A stretch of DNA of 64,000 nucleotides from Haloarcula rubra (GCF_019599465.1 NZ_RKLR01000001.1:744001-808000); one strand, 5' to 3'. Numbered from the stretch's first letter, positions 50,459-59,856 are shown. Translations and numbers: made by a program. Notes: generated by a model not told the origin, from the letters alone.

Positions 50459-52387
50459 ATGTCTGACCCTGATACCTCGGAGACGCTCGAAGCGCTCGCC
50501 AGTCTGCCCACACTGGCGCATCCGACCGCGTCTCCCGACGGCGAGTCCGTCGCCTTCTACTACGACGGTACCGGCCGCAACGAACTGCACGTCCTCGACC
50601 CCGACAGCGGCGAGTCCGAGCGGTGGAGCGACGGCGAGGTCCCACGGAACGCCCGCTGGCACGTCGAGTGGAGCGCCGACGGCGAGCGCGTGTTCTTCCA
50701 TCTGGACGACGCCGGCGACGAACAGAACGACGTGTACGCCGTCGACCGCGACGGGACCGTCGAACCGGTCGTCGAGATGGACGGACAGGTCGTCCTCCAC
50801 GACGTCGGCGAGGACGGCGAGACGCTGCTGGTCGGGTCGACCCGCGACGGGCAGATGAACCTCTACGCTCACGACCTCTCGAGCGGGGAGACGGCGAAAC
50901 TGACCGACTACGAGCGGGCGGTCTGGACGGGCCTGCTCTCGCCCGACGGGGACCGACTCGCCTACACCACCAACGAGGCCGACGACTTCGAGAACATGGA
51001 CGTGTATCTGGCCGACGCCGACGGCTCGAACCCCCGGAACCTCGGCGTCGGCGAGACGGGCGCGGAGGCGGCACCCGTCGACTGGGGCCCGGACGGCGAC
51101 CGCCTGCTGGTCTCGGACAACAGCGCCGACCTGACGCGGAGCGGCGTCTACGACCTCGAAACCGACGAGGTTGCGTGGTTCGGTGGCGAGTTCGAGGAGG
51201 AGCCACACGGCTTCACGCCCGACGGCGAGCGCTTCCTCGTGACGCGGACCCGCGACGCCGCGAAGATGCCCGTCGTCTACGACGTCGAGTCGGGCGAGGC
51301 CCGCGAACTCGACCTCCCCGAGGGCGTCGCCACGTTCGCCGGCGACTCGACGCTGGCCGACGACCGGGTCCTGCTGACCCACACGACGCCGACGCGCCGC
51401 CCGGACCTGCTGGCCTACGACCTCGCGACCGACGAGTACGAGACGCTCCACGAGGCCGAGTACGGTCCGTTCTCGCCCGAGGACTTCGCCGACGCCGAGT
51501 ACTTCACCGTCACCTCGGACGGCGTCCCCGAGACACGGCAGGCCGCCGTCGAGCACGACCCTTACGAGACGCTCGACATCGGCGCGCTCCTGTACGATTC
51601 GGGCGAGCGACCGTCGCCGCTAATCGTCAACCCCCACGGCGGCCCGCGGGCGATGGACACGAAGTCCTTCGGCCTCTACACCCAGTTCCTCGTCCAGCGG
51701 GGGTTCTCGGTGTTGCAGGTGAACTACCGGGGATCGACCGGCCGCGGCCGCGAGTTCGTCCAGCGACTGTACGACGACTGGGGCGGGGCCGAACAGGGCG
51801 ACGTGGCGACGGCCGCCGAACACGTCCTCGACACCCGCGAGTGGGTCGACGAGGACAGCGTGGCCGTCTTCGGCGGGTCCTACGGCGGCTACTCGGCGTA
51901 CTGGCAGATGCTCCAGTACCCCGACCTCTACGACGCCGGCGTGGCGTGGATAGGGCTGACCGACCTCGAAGACCAGTACGAGAACACGATGCCCCACTAT
52001 CGCACGGAACTGATGGAGAAGAACCTCGGGACGCCCGAGGAGAACCCCGACCTCTATCACGAACGCTCGCCCATCGAGTACGTCGAGAACCTCTCGGCGC
52101 CGCTGTTCGTGCTCCACGGGGTCAACGACCGCCGTGTCCCCGTCTCGCAGGCCCGCCTGTTCCGGGCGGCGCTGGACGACTTCGGCTACACCGAGGGGCC
52201 GGAGAGCGCGGGGTCGAAGAGCCCGCGAGGAGACGGCGACGCCGTCGGCGGCGACTACGAGTACGAGGAACTCGGCGAGGAGGGCCACGCCTCCTCGGAC
52301 ATCGACCAGAAGATTCGGCTGTTCCGGTTGCTCGACGACTTCCTCGACCGGCGCATCGGCACCGAGGCCGTCGCCGCCGACGACTGA
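50459..52387 (+). CDS. S9-family serine peptidase (acylaminoacyl peptidase-like)
   Basis: 642 residues. The N-terminal 350 residues form a beta-propeller with repeated PDG/DGDR elements (ASPDGESVAFYYDG, LSPDGDRLAYTTN, DWGPDGDRLLV). The C-terminal alpha/beta hydrolase has the nucleophile in FGGSYGGYSAYW, the acid in HGVNDRRVP and the His in EEGHASS. It cuts short peptides in the cytoplasm; there is no signal peptide. It follows uvrA by 61 bases but probably has its own promoter. Confidence 0.9.
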   Translation: MSDPDTSETLEALASLPTLAHPTASPDGESVAFYYDGTGRNELHVLDPDSGESERWSDGEVPRNARWHVEWSADGERVFFHLDDAGDEQNDVYAVDRDGTVEPVVEMDGQVVLHDVGEDGETLLVGSTRDGQMNLYAHDLSSGETAKLTDYERAVWTGLLSPDGDRLAYTTNEADDFENMDVYLADADGSNPRNLGVGETGAEAAPVDWGPDGDRLLVSDNSADLTRSGVYDLETDEVAWFGGEFEEEPHGFTPDGERFLVTRTRDAAKMPVVYDVESGEARELDLPEGVATFAGDSTLADDRVLLTHTTPTRRPDLLAYDLATDEYETLHEAEYGPFSPEDFADAEYFTVTSDGVPETRQAAVEHDPYETLDIGALLYDSGERPSPLIVNPHGGPRAMDTKSFGLYTQFLVQRGFSVLQVNYRGSTGRGREFVQRLYDDWGGAEQGDVATAAEHVLDTREWVDEDSVAVFGGSYGGYSAYWQMLQYPDLYDAGVAWIGLTDLEDQYENTMPHYRTELMEKNLGTPEENPDLYHERSPIEYVENLSAPLFVLHGVNDRRVPVSQARLFRAALDDFGYTEGPESAGSKSPRGDGDAVGGDYEYEELGEEGHASSDIDQKIRLFRLLDDFLDRRIGTEAVAADD

Positions 52388-52432
52388 GCGGACAGCACTT
52401 ATTACGGTCCATAGCGACGGTTTCGAGTACTG

Positions 52433-54493
52433 ATGGTGTGGTCGGGTGCGGGGGACGGCCAGTGTCGCTTCCAGTGTGAGCCGGCGGCACAGCACGAGTC
52501 GATAGCCGACAGCGAGACGTGGCGCTGTCCACACGGCGCGATGGCCGACGCCGACCACTGCCCGTTCCACCGCCCACCCGCCGAGACGCCCGAGGACGTC
52601 GACGTGTCGGCGGCGTTCCTAGACGCCGTGGAGTCGGGCGCGGACGGCGACCGGACGGCGCACCGTCGGTCGAAGCAGTTCCTCGGGGCGGACATCGCGA
52701 CGCTGGACCTCTCGATGGCGGTGGTCGACGCCACCGACAACTACCCGATAGACCTCCGGGGCGCCAGCATCGACCGGCTGGACGGGACCGACAGCGAGGT
52801 CGGCCAGCGACTGGACCTCCGAGGGGCGACCGTCGGCGAGTTGCGACTCGACGGCGCCTACCACGAACTCGACGCCCGCGGCGCGACCGTCGAGTCGGGC
52901 GCGTTCGCCGGCGTTCGCGTCGACGGCGTGGACTGCCGGGACGCCACCTTCGAGACCGTCGACTTCGACCGAGCGAGCGTGGGGGAGGCGGCGTTCGACG
53001 ACGCCACCGTCGGCGACGGCTCTTTCCACCACACCGAGTTCGGGATGGCCGACTTCGACGACGCGACGTTCGAGACGGGCGACTTCTACCACGCGAGTTT
53101 CGACGAGGGCGACTTCCGCGGGGCCTCGTTCGGGACGGCGCGATTCTACGGCACGACGTTCGGCGGGGGTTACTTCAACGAGACGAGCTACGAGGAGGCG
53201 GTGTTCGAGCGCATCGAGGCCGAGCGGTTCTACCTGCCCGACGCGACGCTCGCCGGCGGCACCTTCGCCGACGCGGCGGTGTCGATGAAACTCGTCCTGA
53301 AGAACTCGACGTTCGTCGGTACCGACTTCACCGGACTGGACGCCGAGCGGGTCGACCTCACGGGGAGCACGCTCGTCCGTCCGACCGTCGACGACGCGAC
53401 GGTCGCGGACCTCCAGCTAGACGGCGCGACGCTGGCGAGTCCGCGACTCACCGACTGTACGGTCGACCGCGTGACCGCCGCGGACGTGCGCTGTCTCGGC
53501 GTCGTGACCGTCGAGGACTGCACCGTCGACACCGTCGACCTGTCGCCGACGGCCGCCGGCCCCGACGGGGTCGCGCTCGTGTCGCTGTCCGGGAGTGCGG
53601 TCGGCGGCGGGACGCTGGGCCAACCCGCCGACGGCACGGTCGTCTACGACCTCGAACAGACCACGCTGGGGACGGTGAAGTTCACCGGCGGCGGGTCGGG
53701 CGGCCCGCTGGACCGACTGGCGTTCCACCGGACGCGCTTCGACGGGTTCGACGTGCGCGACGACGACGACGTGGACCTGGAGGCCGCCGACTACCGCCTC
53801 CACGAACTCGCGGACGGCCTCGCCGACCCGCTTCGGACGACGCTCGCGTACCCGCACGCACTCGAAACGATGGTGGGTGCGGCCGGCGACGACGAGACGG
53901 CCGCCGCACTGCTGGAGCGAGCGGCGACCCGGGCGGCCGACCAGTCGCTCCCGGACGACGCCCGCGAGCGCTCCGACCGCTTGGCGGAGGCCACCGAGGG
54001 GACCATCCCGGCCGCCGACGGCGAGGTGACCTACCTCCGGGCGAAGAACGGCGCCAACGATATCGCGGACAACACCGCCGCCTCCGCCTTCTTCGTCTCG
54101 CAGTTGGCCTATCGCCGCCGGACCCACGCCGGCCGCGTCGTCGACGGGAGCGCGCCGCTCCGGGGCCGCGTGCGGAGCCTCGGGCGCTGGGGCCTGAACG
54201 CCTTCCTGTTCCTGACGACGGGGTACGGCGAGCGCCCCTCCTACACTCTCGGGGCGTCGGTGGCACTCGTCGTCGGCTACGCCGCCCTCTACCTCGCGCT
54301 CGCGCCGCGCCTGTTCGCCGACGTGGAGCAGTACCTCCAGTTGAGCCTCGGGTCGTTCATCGCCTTCTTCCTCGGCGGCGTCGGGGCCGTCGACGACGCG
54401 ACGGTCAACGTCATCGCGCAGTCGGAGGCGTTCCTCGGGGCCTTCTTCATCGCGCTGTACGTGTTCGCGCTGACCCGCTCGGTCAGCCGGTGA
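52433..54493 (+). CDS. Pentapeptide-repeat protein with C-terminal pore-like membrane domain
   Basis: 686 residues. The N-terminus has a zinc-type Cys/His group (CRFQC..., CPHG..., CPFH). Residues about 85-430 are pentapeptide-like repeats (A-x-F/L-x-x: RGASIDRLDG, DATFETVDFDRASVGEAAFDDATVGDG...), a right-handed beta-helix. After a helical linker, about 590-686 hold two helices around LSLGSFIAFFLGGVGAVDD, resembling the pore-loop region of two-helix ion channels. The cytoplasmic beta-helix may gate or localise the channel. The whole layout is unusual for haloarchaea. Confidence 0.75.
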   Translation: MVWSGAGDGQCRFQCEPAAQHESIADSETWRCPHGAMADADHCPFHRPPAETPEDVDVSAAFLDAVESGADGDRTAHRRSKQFLGADIATLDLSMAVVDATDNYPIDLRGASIDRLDGTDSEVGQRLDLRGATVGELRLDGAYHELDARGATVESGAFAGVRVDGVDCRDATFETVDFDRASVGEAAFDDATVGDGSFHHTEFGMADFDDATFETGDFYHASFDEGDFRGASFGTARFYGTTFGGGYFNETSYEEAVFERIEAERFYLPDATLAGGTFADAAVSMKLVLKNSTFVGTDFTGLDAERVDLTGSTLVRPTVDDATVADLQLDGATLASPRLTDCTVDRVTAADVRCLGVVTVEDCTVDTVDLSPTAAGPDGVALVSLSGSAVGGGTLGQPADGTVVYDLEQTTLGTVKFTGGGSGGPLDRLAFHRTRFDGFDVRDDDDVDLEAADYRLHELADGLADPLRTTLAYPHALETMVGAAGDDETAAALLERAATRAADQSLPDDARERSDRLAEATEGTIPAADGEVTYLRAKNGANDIADNTAASAFFVSQLAYRRRTHAGRVVDGSAPLRGRVRSLGRWGLNAFLFLTTGYGERPSYTLGASVALVVGYAALYLALAPRLFADVEQYLQLSLGSFIAFFLGGVGAVDDATVNVIAQSEAFLGAFFIALYVFALTRSVSR

Positions 54494-54532
54494 GCGCGCA
54501 ATCTTTCTCCCGGTCGCCGACGTAGGGACGGT

Positions 54533-55489
54533 ATGGACACATGTTACGCCGCCCTCTCAGACCGCCTGCTCGTCGGGTCGGGCGAGTGGACCGAGCGACT
54601 GCGCGACCACACGCTCGAATGTGTCGCCGCCGCCGAGCGAGCGCCCGACCGGGCGTTCGTCGGCACGGTCGATTCGGGCCTCCAGCGGACGACGGACGGC
54701 GGGGTGACGTGGGAGTGCGTGCTGGACGCGGGCGACCGCGTCACGAGCGTCACCGTCAGTCCACACGACGAAGACGTGGTGTGGGCGGGCACGGAACCGA
54801 GCGCCGTCTATCGGTCGACGGACGGCGGTGACAACTGGAGCCAGCGGGACGGACTCACGGACCTCGACTCGGCCTCGCGGTGGTCGTTCCCGCCGCGTCC
54901 CCACACCCACCACGTCCGATGGCTGGCCGTCGCCCCGGACGACCCTGAACGAGTGTACGTCGCCGTCGAGGCCGGCGCGTTCGTCCGGAGCGAGGACGGC
55001 GGCGAGACGTGGGTCGACCATCCCACCGGCGGCCGGCGGGACAACCACACGCTGGCCGTCCACCCCGACACCCCGACGAGAGTGTACACGGCCGCCGGCG
55101 ACGGCTACGCCCAGTCGGAGGACTACGGCGAGACGTGGCAGTACCCGCAGAACGGCCTCGACCACCGCTACGTCTGGGGGCTGGCGGTCCACCCCGACGA
55201 CCCCGACGCCGTCGTCGTCTCGGCCGCCAGCGGTCCCCGGTCGGCCCACTCGACGACCGGCGAGAGCTACGTCTACCGCTGGACCGGCGACGGGTGGGCC
55301 ACGGCGATGGACGGCCTGCCGGCAGCCGACGGCCTCTCGCGGGCGGTGCTGGCTCCGGACCCCGACGGCGCGATATGCGCGGTGACGAACCACGGTCTGT
55401 TCCGGTCGGCCGAGGGATGGACGTGGGAGCGGGTCGGGTCGTGGGAGGAGACGTACGACCAGGTCCCACGCGGCCTCGCCGTCGTCTAG
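54533..55489 (+). CDS. BNR/YCF48-like propeller protein, cytoplasmic
   Basis: 318 residues. Repeated Asp-box-type elements (QRTTDGGVTWECV, YRSTDGGDNWSQRD, RSEDGGETWVDH, QSEDYGETWQYP) define a BNR-repeat propeller. DPERVYVAVEAG and HPDTPTRVYTA are inter-blade segments. No signal peptide is seen (MDTCYAALSDRLLVG). Function is unknown; relatives act as assembly factors or sensors. The end overlaps the convergent membrane gene by 4 bases. Confidence 0.78.
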   Translation: MDTCYAALSDRLLVGSGEWTERLRDHTLECVAAAERAPDRAFVGTVDSGLQRTTDGGVTWECVLDAGDRVTSVTVSPHDEDVVWAGTEPSAVYRSTDGGDNWSQRDGLTDLDSASRWSFPPRPHTHHVRWLAVAPDDPERVYVAVEAGAFVRSEDGGETWVDHPTGGRRDNHTLAVHPDTPTRVYTAAGDGYAQSEDYGETWQYPQNGLDHRYVWGLAVHPDDPDAVVVSAASGPRSAHSTTGESYVYRWTGDGWATAMDGLPAADGLSRAVLAPDPDGAICAVTNHGLFRSAEGWTWERVGSWEETYDQVPRGLAVV

Positions 55490-55872
55490 AGAGCGGTCCC
55501 GAGAGCGACGACGAGCGCCGTCGACACGAGGGTCAGGACGGCCGCGACGCCGAGAATCTTCGCGGCGCGCTTCCGGTCGGTGGCGACGGCCTCGCGTTCG
55601 GCCACCGACCCGCTGGACCCGCCGGACCCCGAGAGGTCGTACCGGGCCAGCGCCCCGAAGGCGACGCAGAACTGGAAGTAGTCCTGTAGGACGCCGACCC
55701 ACCCACCGAACAGGAACGGCGCGGTGGCCCACAGTGCGCCGGTCGGGAGCACGGAGAGGGCGACGGCGAGGACGATAGCGACCGCCAGGCCGAACGACCC
55801 GATACCCGCCTGCCGACGCGCGCGACGCTGTGTCGACCCGATGTTGCAGACACCCGGCTGATACTCTGCCAT
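55486..55872 (-). CDS. Three-helix membrane protein, 128 aa
   Basis: Basic N-terminal part (STQRRARRQAG), helices at about 24-42, 47-68 and 105-126, with a Gly/Ser-rich cytoplasmic loop (GSGGSSGSVAEREAVATDRKRAAK). No family is recognised. It is divergent from the acidic exported protein, with the phased decamer array between them. Confidence 0.6.
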   Translation of the reverse strand: MAEYQPGVCNIGSTQRRARRQAGIGSFGLAVAIVLAVALSVLPTGALWATAPFLFGGWVGVLQDYFQFCVAFGALARYDLSGSGGSSGSVAEREAVATDRKRAAKILGVAAVLTLVSTALVVALGTAL

Positions 55873-55920
55873 GGCCGTGAGCTAGAGTGCCGCGGTCAAA
55901 GGCGTAACGCCGCCGTGAAC

Positions 55921-55950
55921 GGTCTAAACCGGCTTAAACTGGGTTAAATC
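55921..55950. promoter_or_regulatory. Three helically phased decamers
   Basis: GGTCTAAACC-GGCTTAAACT-GGGTTAAATC are three imperfect copies of a decamer repeating at exactly 10 bases, so all TAAA cores face one side of the helix. They precede the TATA box of the exported acidic protein (GGTTTATCC, 55969-55977). A perfect GGCGT-A-ACGCC palindrome (55901-55911) lies next to them. Confidence 0.5.
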
Positions 55951-56004
55951 CGACCCAACGACCGGCCCGGTTTATCCTCGAACGGTCCCGACCCCTCGCT
56001 TGCA

Positions 56005-56580
56005 ATGTCGCTCACGAAACCGCTGACGCTCGCACTCGTCGCACTGCTGGTCGCCGGCGGTGGCGTCGCCGCCGCCACCGGTGCCACACAGACAGCCACG
56101 GACGCGTCGACGGCGTCCGTCACGGACGTGGATGTGGACGCGTCGCTGGGCAACGAGACGACGACGGTCACCGTCACCGACGACGGTGAGGGCGTCGAGA
56201 ACGCCACCGTGACCGTCGAAGGCGAGGAGGAAGTCACCGTCCACACGGACGGGAACGGCACGGCGACCGTCGACCGGTCGGCACTGTCCGAGGACGGCGA
56301 ATCCCTCGAAGCGGTCGAACTGTCCGTCGAGGCCGGTGACGCCGAGGGCGAACTGGAGTACACGGTCGAAGACGGGTCGCTGACCCTCCAAGAGGAAGAG
56401 TACGAGTACGACATCGACGAGGAATCGGACGAAGAGTCCGAAGACGACGACGCGGAGGAAGACGACGCAGAGGACGAAGAAGACGACGACGCAGAGGACG
56501 AAGAGGCTGGCGAAGAACCCGAAGACGACGACGCTGAAGACGACACCGAGGACGAAGCGGACGACGACAGCGACGACTGA
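56005..56580 (+). CDS. Exported, extremely acidic protein
   Basis: 191 residues. A Sec-type signal (MSLTKPLTLALVALLVAGGGVAAATGA) leads to a beta-sandwich-like part (TTTVTVTDDGEGVENATVTVEGEEEVTVHTDGNGTATV...), as in adhesion or carboxypeptidase-like folds. The last 60-70 residues are almost only Asp and Glu with a few Ser, Ala and Tyr. No C-terminal anchor exists, so it would be released. The acidic tail could bind divalent cations or the S-layer; that is inference. Confidence 0.72.
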   Translation: MSLTKPLTLALVALLVAGGGVAAATGATQTATDASTASVTDVDVDASLGNETTTVTVTDDGEGVENATVTVEGEEEVTVHTDGNGTATVDRSALSEDGESLEAVELSVEAGDAEGELEYTVEDGSLTLQEEEYEYDIDEESDEESEDDDAEEDDAEDEEDDDAEDEEAGEEPEDDDAEDDTEDEADDDSDD

Positions 56581-56656
56581 CGCCTGCCTCTCCACGCTCG
56601 GTTCCGGCCGTTCGGAATCGAGAAAGTACTTGTCTCGCGACGCCGAGACGACAGGT

Positions 56657-57739
56657 ATGCACGATGTCGTCGTCGTCGGTGTCGGCCCCGCTGGCGCCCG
56701 CTACGCCCGGCGGGCCGCCCAGCAAGGGTACGACGTACTCGCCTTCGAACAGGGGACGGTGGGCGAACCACTGGCCTGTTCGGGCCACGTCAGCACCGAC
56801 GTGTGGGCCTACACCGACGACGCCCGCGACGAACTGCTGCAGAACGAGGTGTCCGGTGCCCGGTTCCATACCGACGGGCCGGGCAGCGACGCCCACCCCT
56901 TCTACAAGGACGAGGTCATCTCGAACGTCATCGACCGGGTGGGGCTGGACCGCCACCTCGCCGAGTTGGCCCGCGAGGACGGGGCGGACGTCCGCGAGGA
57001 ACACACCGTCGTCGACGTCGAGGAAGACAGAGACGGCGTCACCGTCGAGGTGAGAGGCCCCGACGGCGTCGAGACCCACCGCGCGAAGATGGTCGCCGGG
57101 TGTGACGGCCCCAAGAGCCGCGTCCGGCGAGAACTCGGCCTGCCGGAACCCGACGAACTCCTCCACGGCGTCCTCGGGTTCGACGAGGCGGCCGACCACG
57201 GCGACTTCGTCGACGTCCACCTCACCGTCCCGCGCTTCTTCGCGTGGCGCATCCCGCGCGGCGAGGCCGGCGTCGAGTACGGCCTCGCGGTGCCGCCGGG
57301 CGACGACGCCCGCGGGCGCTTCGAGGCGTTTACCGAGGAGTACGACGCGGACGTGACACGCCGCTGTTCGGGTCTCATCCCCATCGGCCCGCCGAAGCGC
57401 GTGACTGGCCGGCGGTCGTTCCTCGTCGGCGACGCCGCCGCCCAGACCAAGCCGTTCACCGGCGGGGGCATCCTCTACGGCATGACCGCCGCCGACCACG
57501 CGGCCCGCGAAATCGACCCCGAGGACCCGGCGACGCTGGGCGACTACGAGCGTGCGTGGCGCGAGGACCTGCGTCGGGATATCCGTCTGGGCCACGCCGT
57601 TCGCGCGGGCTACTCGGTGCCGAAGGTGGTGCAGAAGGCCGGCATGAAAGCGTTCGAGGGCGAAATCGGCGTCCACATGGACCGTCCCTCGACGCTGTTC
57701 TCCCGCGAGCAACTGAAAGCGCTGCTCTCGCGGTCCTGA
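56657..57739 (+). CDS. Geranylgeranyl-reductase-family flavoprotein
   Basis: 360 residues. The FAD-binding GVGPAGARYARRAA is at 8-21, CDGPKSRVRREL near 148, and the second FAD site FLVGDAAAQTKPFTGGGILYGM near 254. CSGHVSTD near 47 matches archaeal digeranylgeranylglycerophospholipid reductases that saturate membrane lipid chains. ATG 56657 is chosen over an upstream in-frame start. It could alternatively act on another isoprenoid. Confidence 0.85.
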   Translation: MHDVVVVGVGPAGARYARRAAQQGYDVLAFEQGTVGEPLACSGHVSTDVWAYTDDARDELLQNEVSGARFHTDGPGSDAHPFYKDEVISNVIDRVGLDRHLAELAREDGADVREEHTVVDVEEDRDGVTVEVRGPDGVETHRAKMVAGCDGPKSRVRRELGLPEPDELLHGVLGFDEAADHGDFVDVHLTVPRFFAWRIPRGEAGVEYGLAVPPGDDARGRFEAFTEEYDADVTRRCSGLIPIGPPKRVTGRRSFLVGDAAAQTKPFTGGGILYGMTAADHAAREIDPEDPATLGDYERAWREDLRRDIRLGHAVRAGYSVPKVVQKAGMKAFEGEIGVHMDRPSTLFSREQLKALLSRS

Positions 57740-57740
57740 C

Positions 57741-57983
57741 CTACGCCAGCGACCGGTGGAGACCCAGCCACACTCGCTTGTAGCCGAGCATATATAGCCC
57801 GGCGTACAGCAAGACGGCGCCCATCCACAGTTCCCAGAGGCCGAACACCGACTGTCCGGCCAGCAGGTTCGAGAGTCCGGCACTCTCGGTGAGTACGCCG
57901 ACGACGGTCAGGACGCCCGCGAGCAGCGCCGAGACGAGCAGTCCGAGCAGTTCCGCGAGCGATTCGGAGACGAGTCCGTTCAT
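57741..57983 (-). CDS. Two-helix membrane protein, 80 aa
   Basis: MNGLVSESLAELLGLLVSALLAGVLTVVGVLTES is followed by a loop (AGLSNLLAGQSV) and a second helix (LWMGAVLLYAGLYML), ending in a basic tail (GYKRVWLGLHRSLA). It abuts the geranylgeranyl-reductase stop by one base. The function is unknown. Confidence 0.58.
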   Translation of the reverse strand: MNGLVSESLAELLGLLVSALLAGVLTVVGVLTESAGLSNLLAGQSVFGLWELWMGAVLLYAGLYMLGYKRVWLGLHRSLA

Positions 57984-58066
57984 CAGCGAGTCGTATGCTG
58001 ATGTGAATTATAACCCTTTTCCTGCGAAGCGCAAGCGCTTAGTCGGCCCACGGCGACCCGGTGAGT

Positions 58067-58294
58067 ATGACGCAGTACCGCGACATGGACCACGGACTGT
58101 TGGCGAAACGCGGGTTCCTCCTCGGTGTCGGCCTGTTCGCGATCGGCGCACTCGGCGAAATCCTCGGCCACACGCTCCTCGGGCCGTTCCCGGCGTGGAG
58201 TAACGTGCTGTTGACCGACATGGTAGCGCTCGGCATCCTGCTCGGTCTGTTCTCGCCGCTCGTGTTCGGCATCGTCCTGCCACTCGTCGAGTGA
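58067..58294 (+). CDS. Two-helix membrane protein, 75 aa
   Basis: Starts MTQYRDMDHGLLAKRGFLLGVGLFAIGALGEI, with helices at about 15-32 and 45-70 and a loop containing FPAWSN. GTG 58061 two codons upstream is an alternative start. The gap before it has two hairpins: ATCAGC...GCTGAT (57982-58002) and AAGCGC-AA-GCGCTT (58027-58040), plus TTATAACCC as TATA. No family is known. Confidence 0.58.
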   Translation: MTQYRDMDHGLLAKRGFLLGVGLFAIGALGEILGHTLLGPFPAWSNVLLTDMVALGILLGLFSPLVFGIVLPLVE

Positions 58295-58346
58295 GCGCGG
58301 TGATTCGGTCGAAGCTATTTACGACTGCCGAGCGACAGCCCTTCGC

Positions 58347-58742
58347 ATGAAGGCCTCGCGTTTCACCGTCGCCTCGGCCGTCGTCGCACTGCTCGGCTGT
58401 CTGGTCGCGTTCGTCGGCCCGTTGGCGCTCGGGGCCAACCCGGGCGTCAGGGGGAGTGTGACGCTCTCGGCCGTCGTCGGTGCCGTCTTCGCCGGGAAGA
58501 ACTTCCAGACCGTTCGGGAACGAGGGCGGCCCCGCTTCGCGGCAGCGGTGATGGCGACGATACTGGGTCTGTGGCTCATCCTCGCCCCACTCCAGTACCA
58601 GACCGTCGGCGCGCCGCTGACGGCCGTGACCCAGTTCGGCGGGATGTGTCTCGCCGCGTTCTCGGCGTACACGGCGCTCGTTGCCGTCGAGTACTACCTC
58701 GGTGAACCGGAGTTCGCCGAGGACGACGTGGGCTACTCGTAA
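58347..58742 (+). CDS. Four-helix membrane protein, 131 aa
   Basis: Helices at about 7-27, 35-50, 64-83 and 90-114, with the SPW-like sequence order. Polar ends are MKASRFT and EPEFAEDDVGYS. It has no known activity. It overlaps the convergent YgfZ-like gene by 10 bases. Confidence 0.6.
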   Translation: MKASRFTVASAVVALLGCLVAFVGPLALGANPGVRGSVTLSAVVGAVFAGKNFQTVRERGRPRFAAAVMATILGLWLILAPLQYQTVGAPLTAVTQFGGMCLAAFSAYTALVAVEYYLGEPEFAEDDVGYS

Positions 58743-59818
58743 CTGGGGAGTCTCGCGGACGTTGCCGACCCGTCGACGAACGGTAGGTCGGTGCGTTCGG
58801 CGTCGACTTCTTCTCCGTCTGCTCGGACTGTCAGGGCGCCGTCCGGCAGGTCCCAGTCGACGGCCGCCATCGCGATGGCGGCCTCGCGCATCGGACTGTC
58901 GACGGCGCGGGTGACCTCGCCGACGTGTTCGTCGCCGGCGAAGACGGCGGCCCCCGACTCGGGGAGCGCAGCAACGGAGAGGCCGACCAGTCGGGTCGGC
59001 GGGTGGCCGCGGTTCTCGATGCGCGAGACGACTTCCTGTCCGACGTAACACCCCTTGTCGAAGTCCAGCGCGTTGCGCAGGCCGAGTTCGTTCGGGACGT
59101 GGCCCTCGATTTCGGTGTCGAACAGCGGCGACCCCGCTTCGAGGGTGAGCGTCTCCCACGTCCGGTAGCCGAAGGGGACGGCGTTCAGTCCGCGGTTGAC
59201 GAGCGTGTCGAACACCGGTTCGGCGTCCTCGGCCGCACACACCACGTCGTAGCTCTCCTCGCCGGCGAGGTTGTCCGTACGAATGACCGAGACGCCGGCG
59301 TCGCCCAGTTCGCCGCGATTGAACGAGAGCGGCGTCTCCGGAGACGAGGCCTGATGGAGGACGCTGGCTATCTTCTCGGTGGCCTTCGGGCCGTGGACGC
59401 CGAAGGTGGCGAAGTCGTCGGTCGCCACGCGGATGTCCACGTCCTGGATGAACGTCTTCTCCTGCCACTCCTCCGCCAGCGGTTCGGCCCGCTGCGGGGG
59501 GGTAAAGACGAGCAGTCGCTCGCCGGCGTTGTAGACGTACATGTCCGTCTCGACGCGGCCCTGCGGGTCGAGCAAGAGGGCGTAACAGCCCCGTCCGTCC
59601 TGTTCGGGGACGCGGTTCGAGACGGCGTTGTCGACGTAGTCGACCCGGTCCTCCCCGGTGACGACGAGGACGCCGTAGCCGAACTCACAGACGCCGACGA
59701 CGTTCCGGACCGCGCGGTGGGTCCGTTCGGGCCGGCCGTAGTTGTCGACGACGCGGCGCCCGCCCACCTCACGGAAGGTGGCCTCGTGGGCCTCATGAAC
59801 CTCCTCGAGGACAGTCAT
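58733..59818 (-). CDS. YgfZ/GcvT-like folate-binding protein
   Basis: 361 residues. The key motif KGCYVGQE lies at 255-262, with C257 the family-defining residue. The fold is that of the glycine-cleavage T-protein, but the glycine-handling residues are not obvious, so YgfZ-like iron-sulphur maturation or tRNA-linked work is favoured. DRVDYVDNAVSNRVPEQDGRGCYALLLDPQGRVETDMYVY is the conserved N-terminal half. Cytoplasmic. Confidence 0.85.
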   Translation of the reverse strand: MTVLEEVHEAHEATFREVGGRRVVDNYGRPERTHRAVRNVVGVCEFGYGVLVVTGEDRVDYVDNAVSNRVPEQDGRGCYALLLDPQGRVETDMYVYNAGERLLVFTPPQRAEPLAEEWQEKTFIQDVDIRVATDDFATFGVHGPKATEKIASVLHQASSPETPLSFNRGELGDAGVSVIRTDNLAGEESYDVVCAAEDAEPVFDTLVNRGLNAVPFGYRTWETLTLEAGSPLFDTEIEGHVPNELGLRNALDFDKGCYVGQEVVSRIENRGHPPTRLVGLSVAALPESGAAVFAGDEHVGEVTRAVDSPMREAAIAMAAVDWDLPDGALTVRADGEEVDAERTDLPFVDGSATSARLPSYE

Positions 59819-59856
59819 TGCTCACGGATGGGAGCCTCGCGCCCAAAAGGGTCCCG

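Noticed and set aside
55972-56595. Open frame antisense to the acidic exported gene giving Val/Phe- or Ser-rich protein
   Set aside because: Direct consequence of GAC/GAG-rich coding on the + strand.
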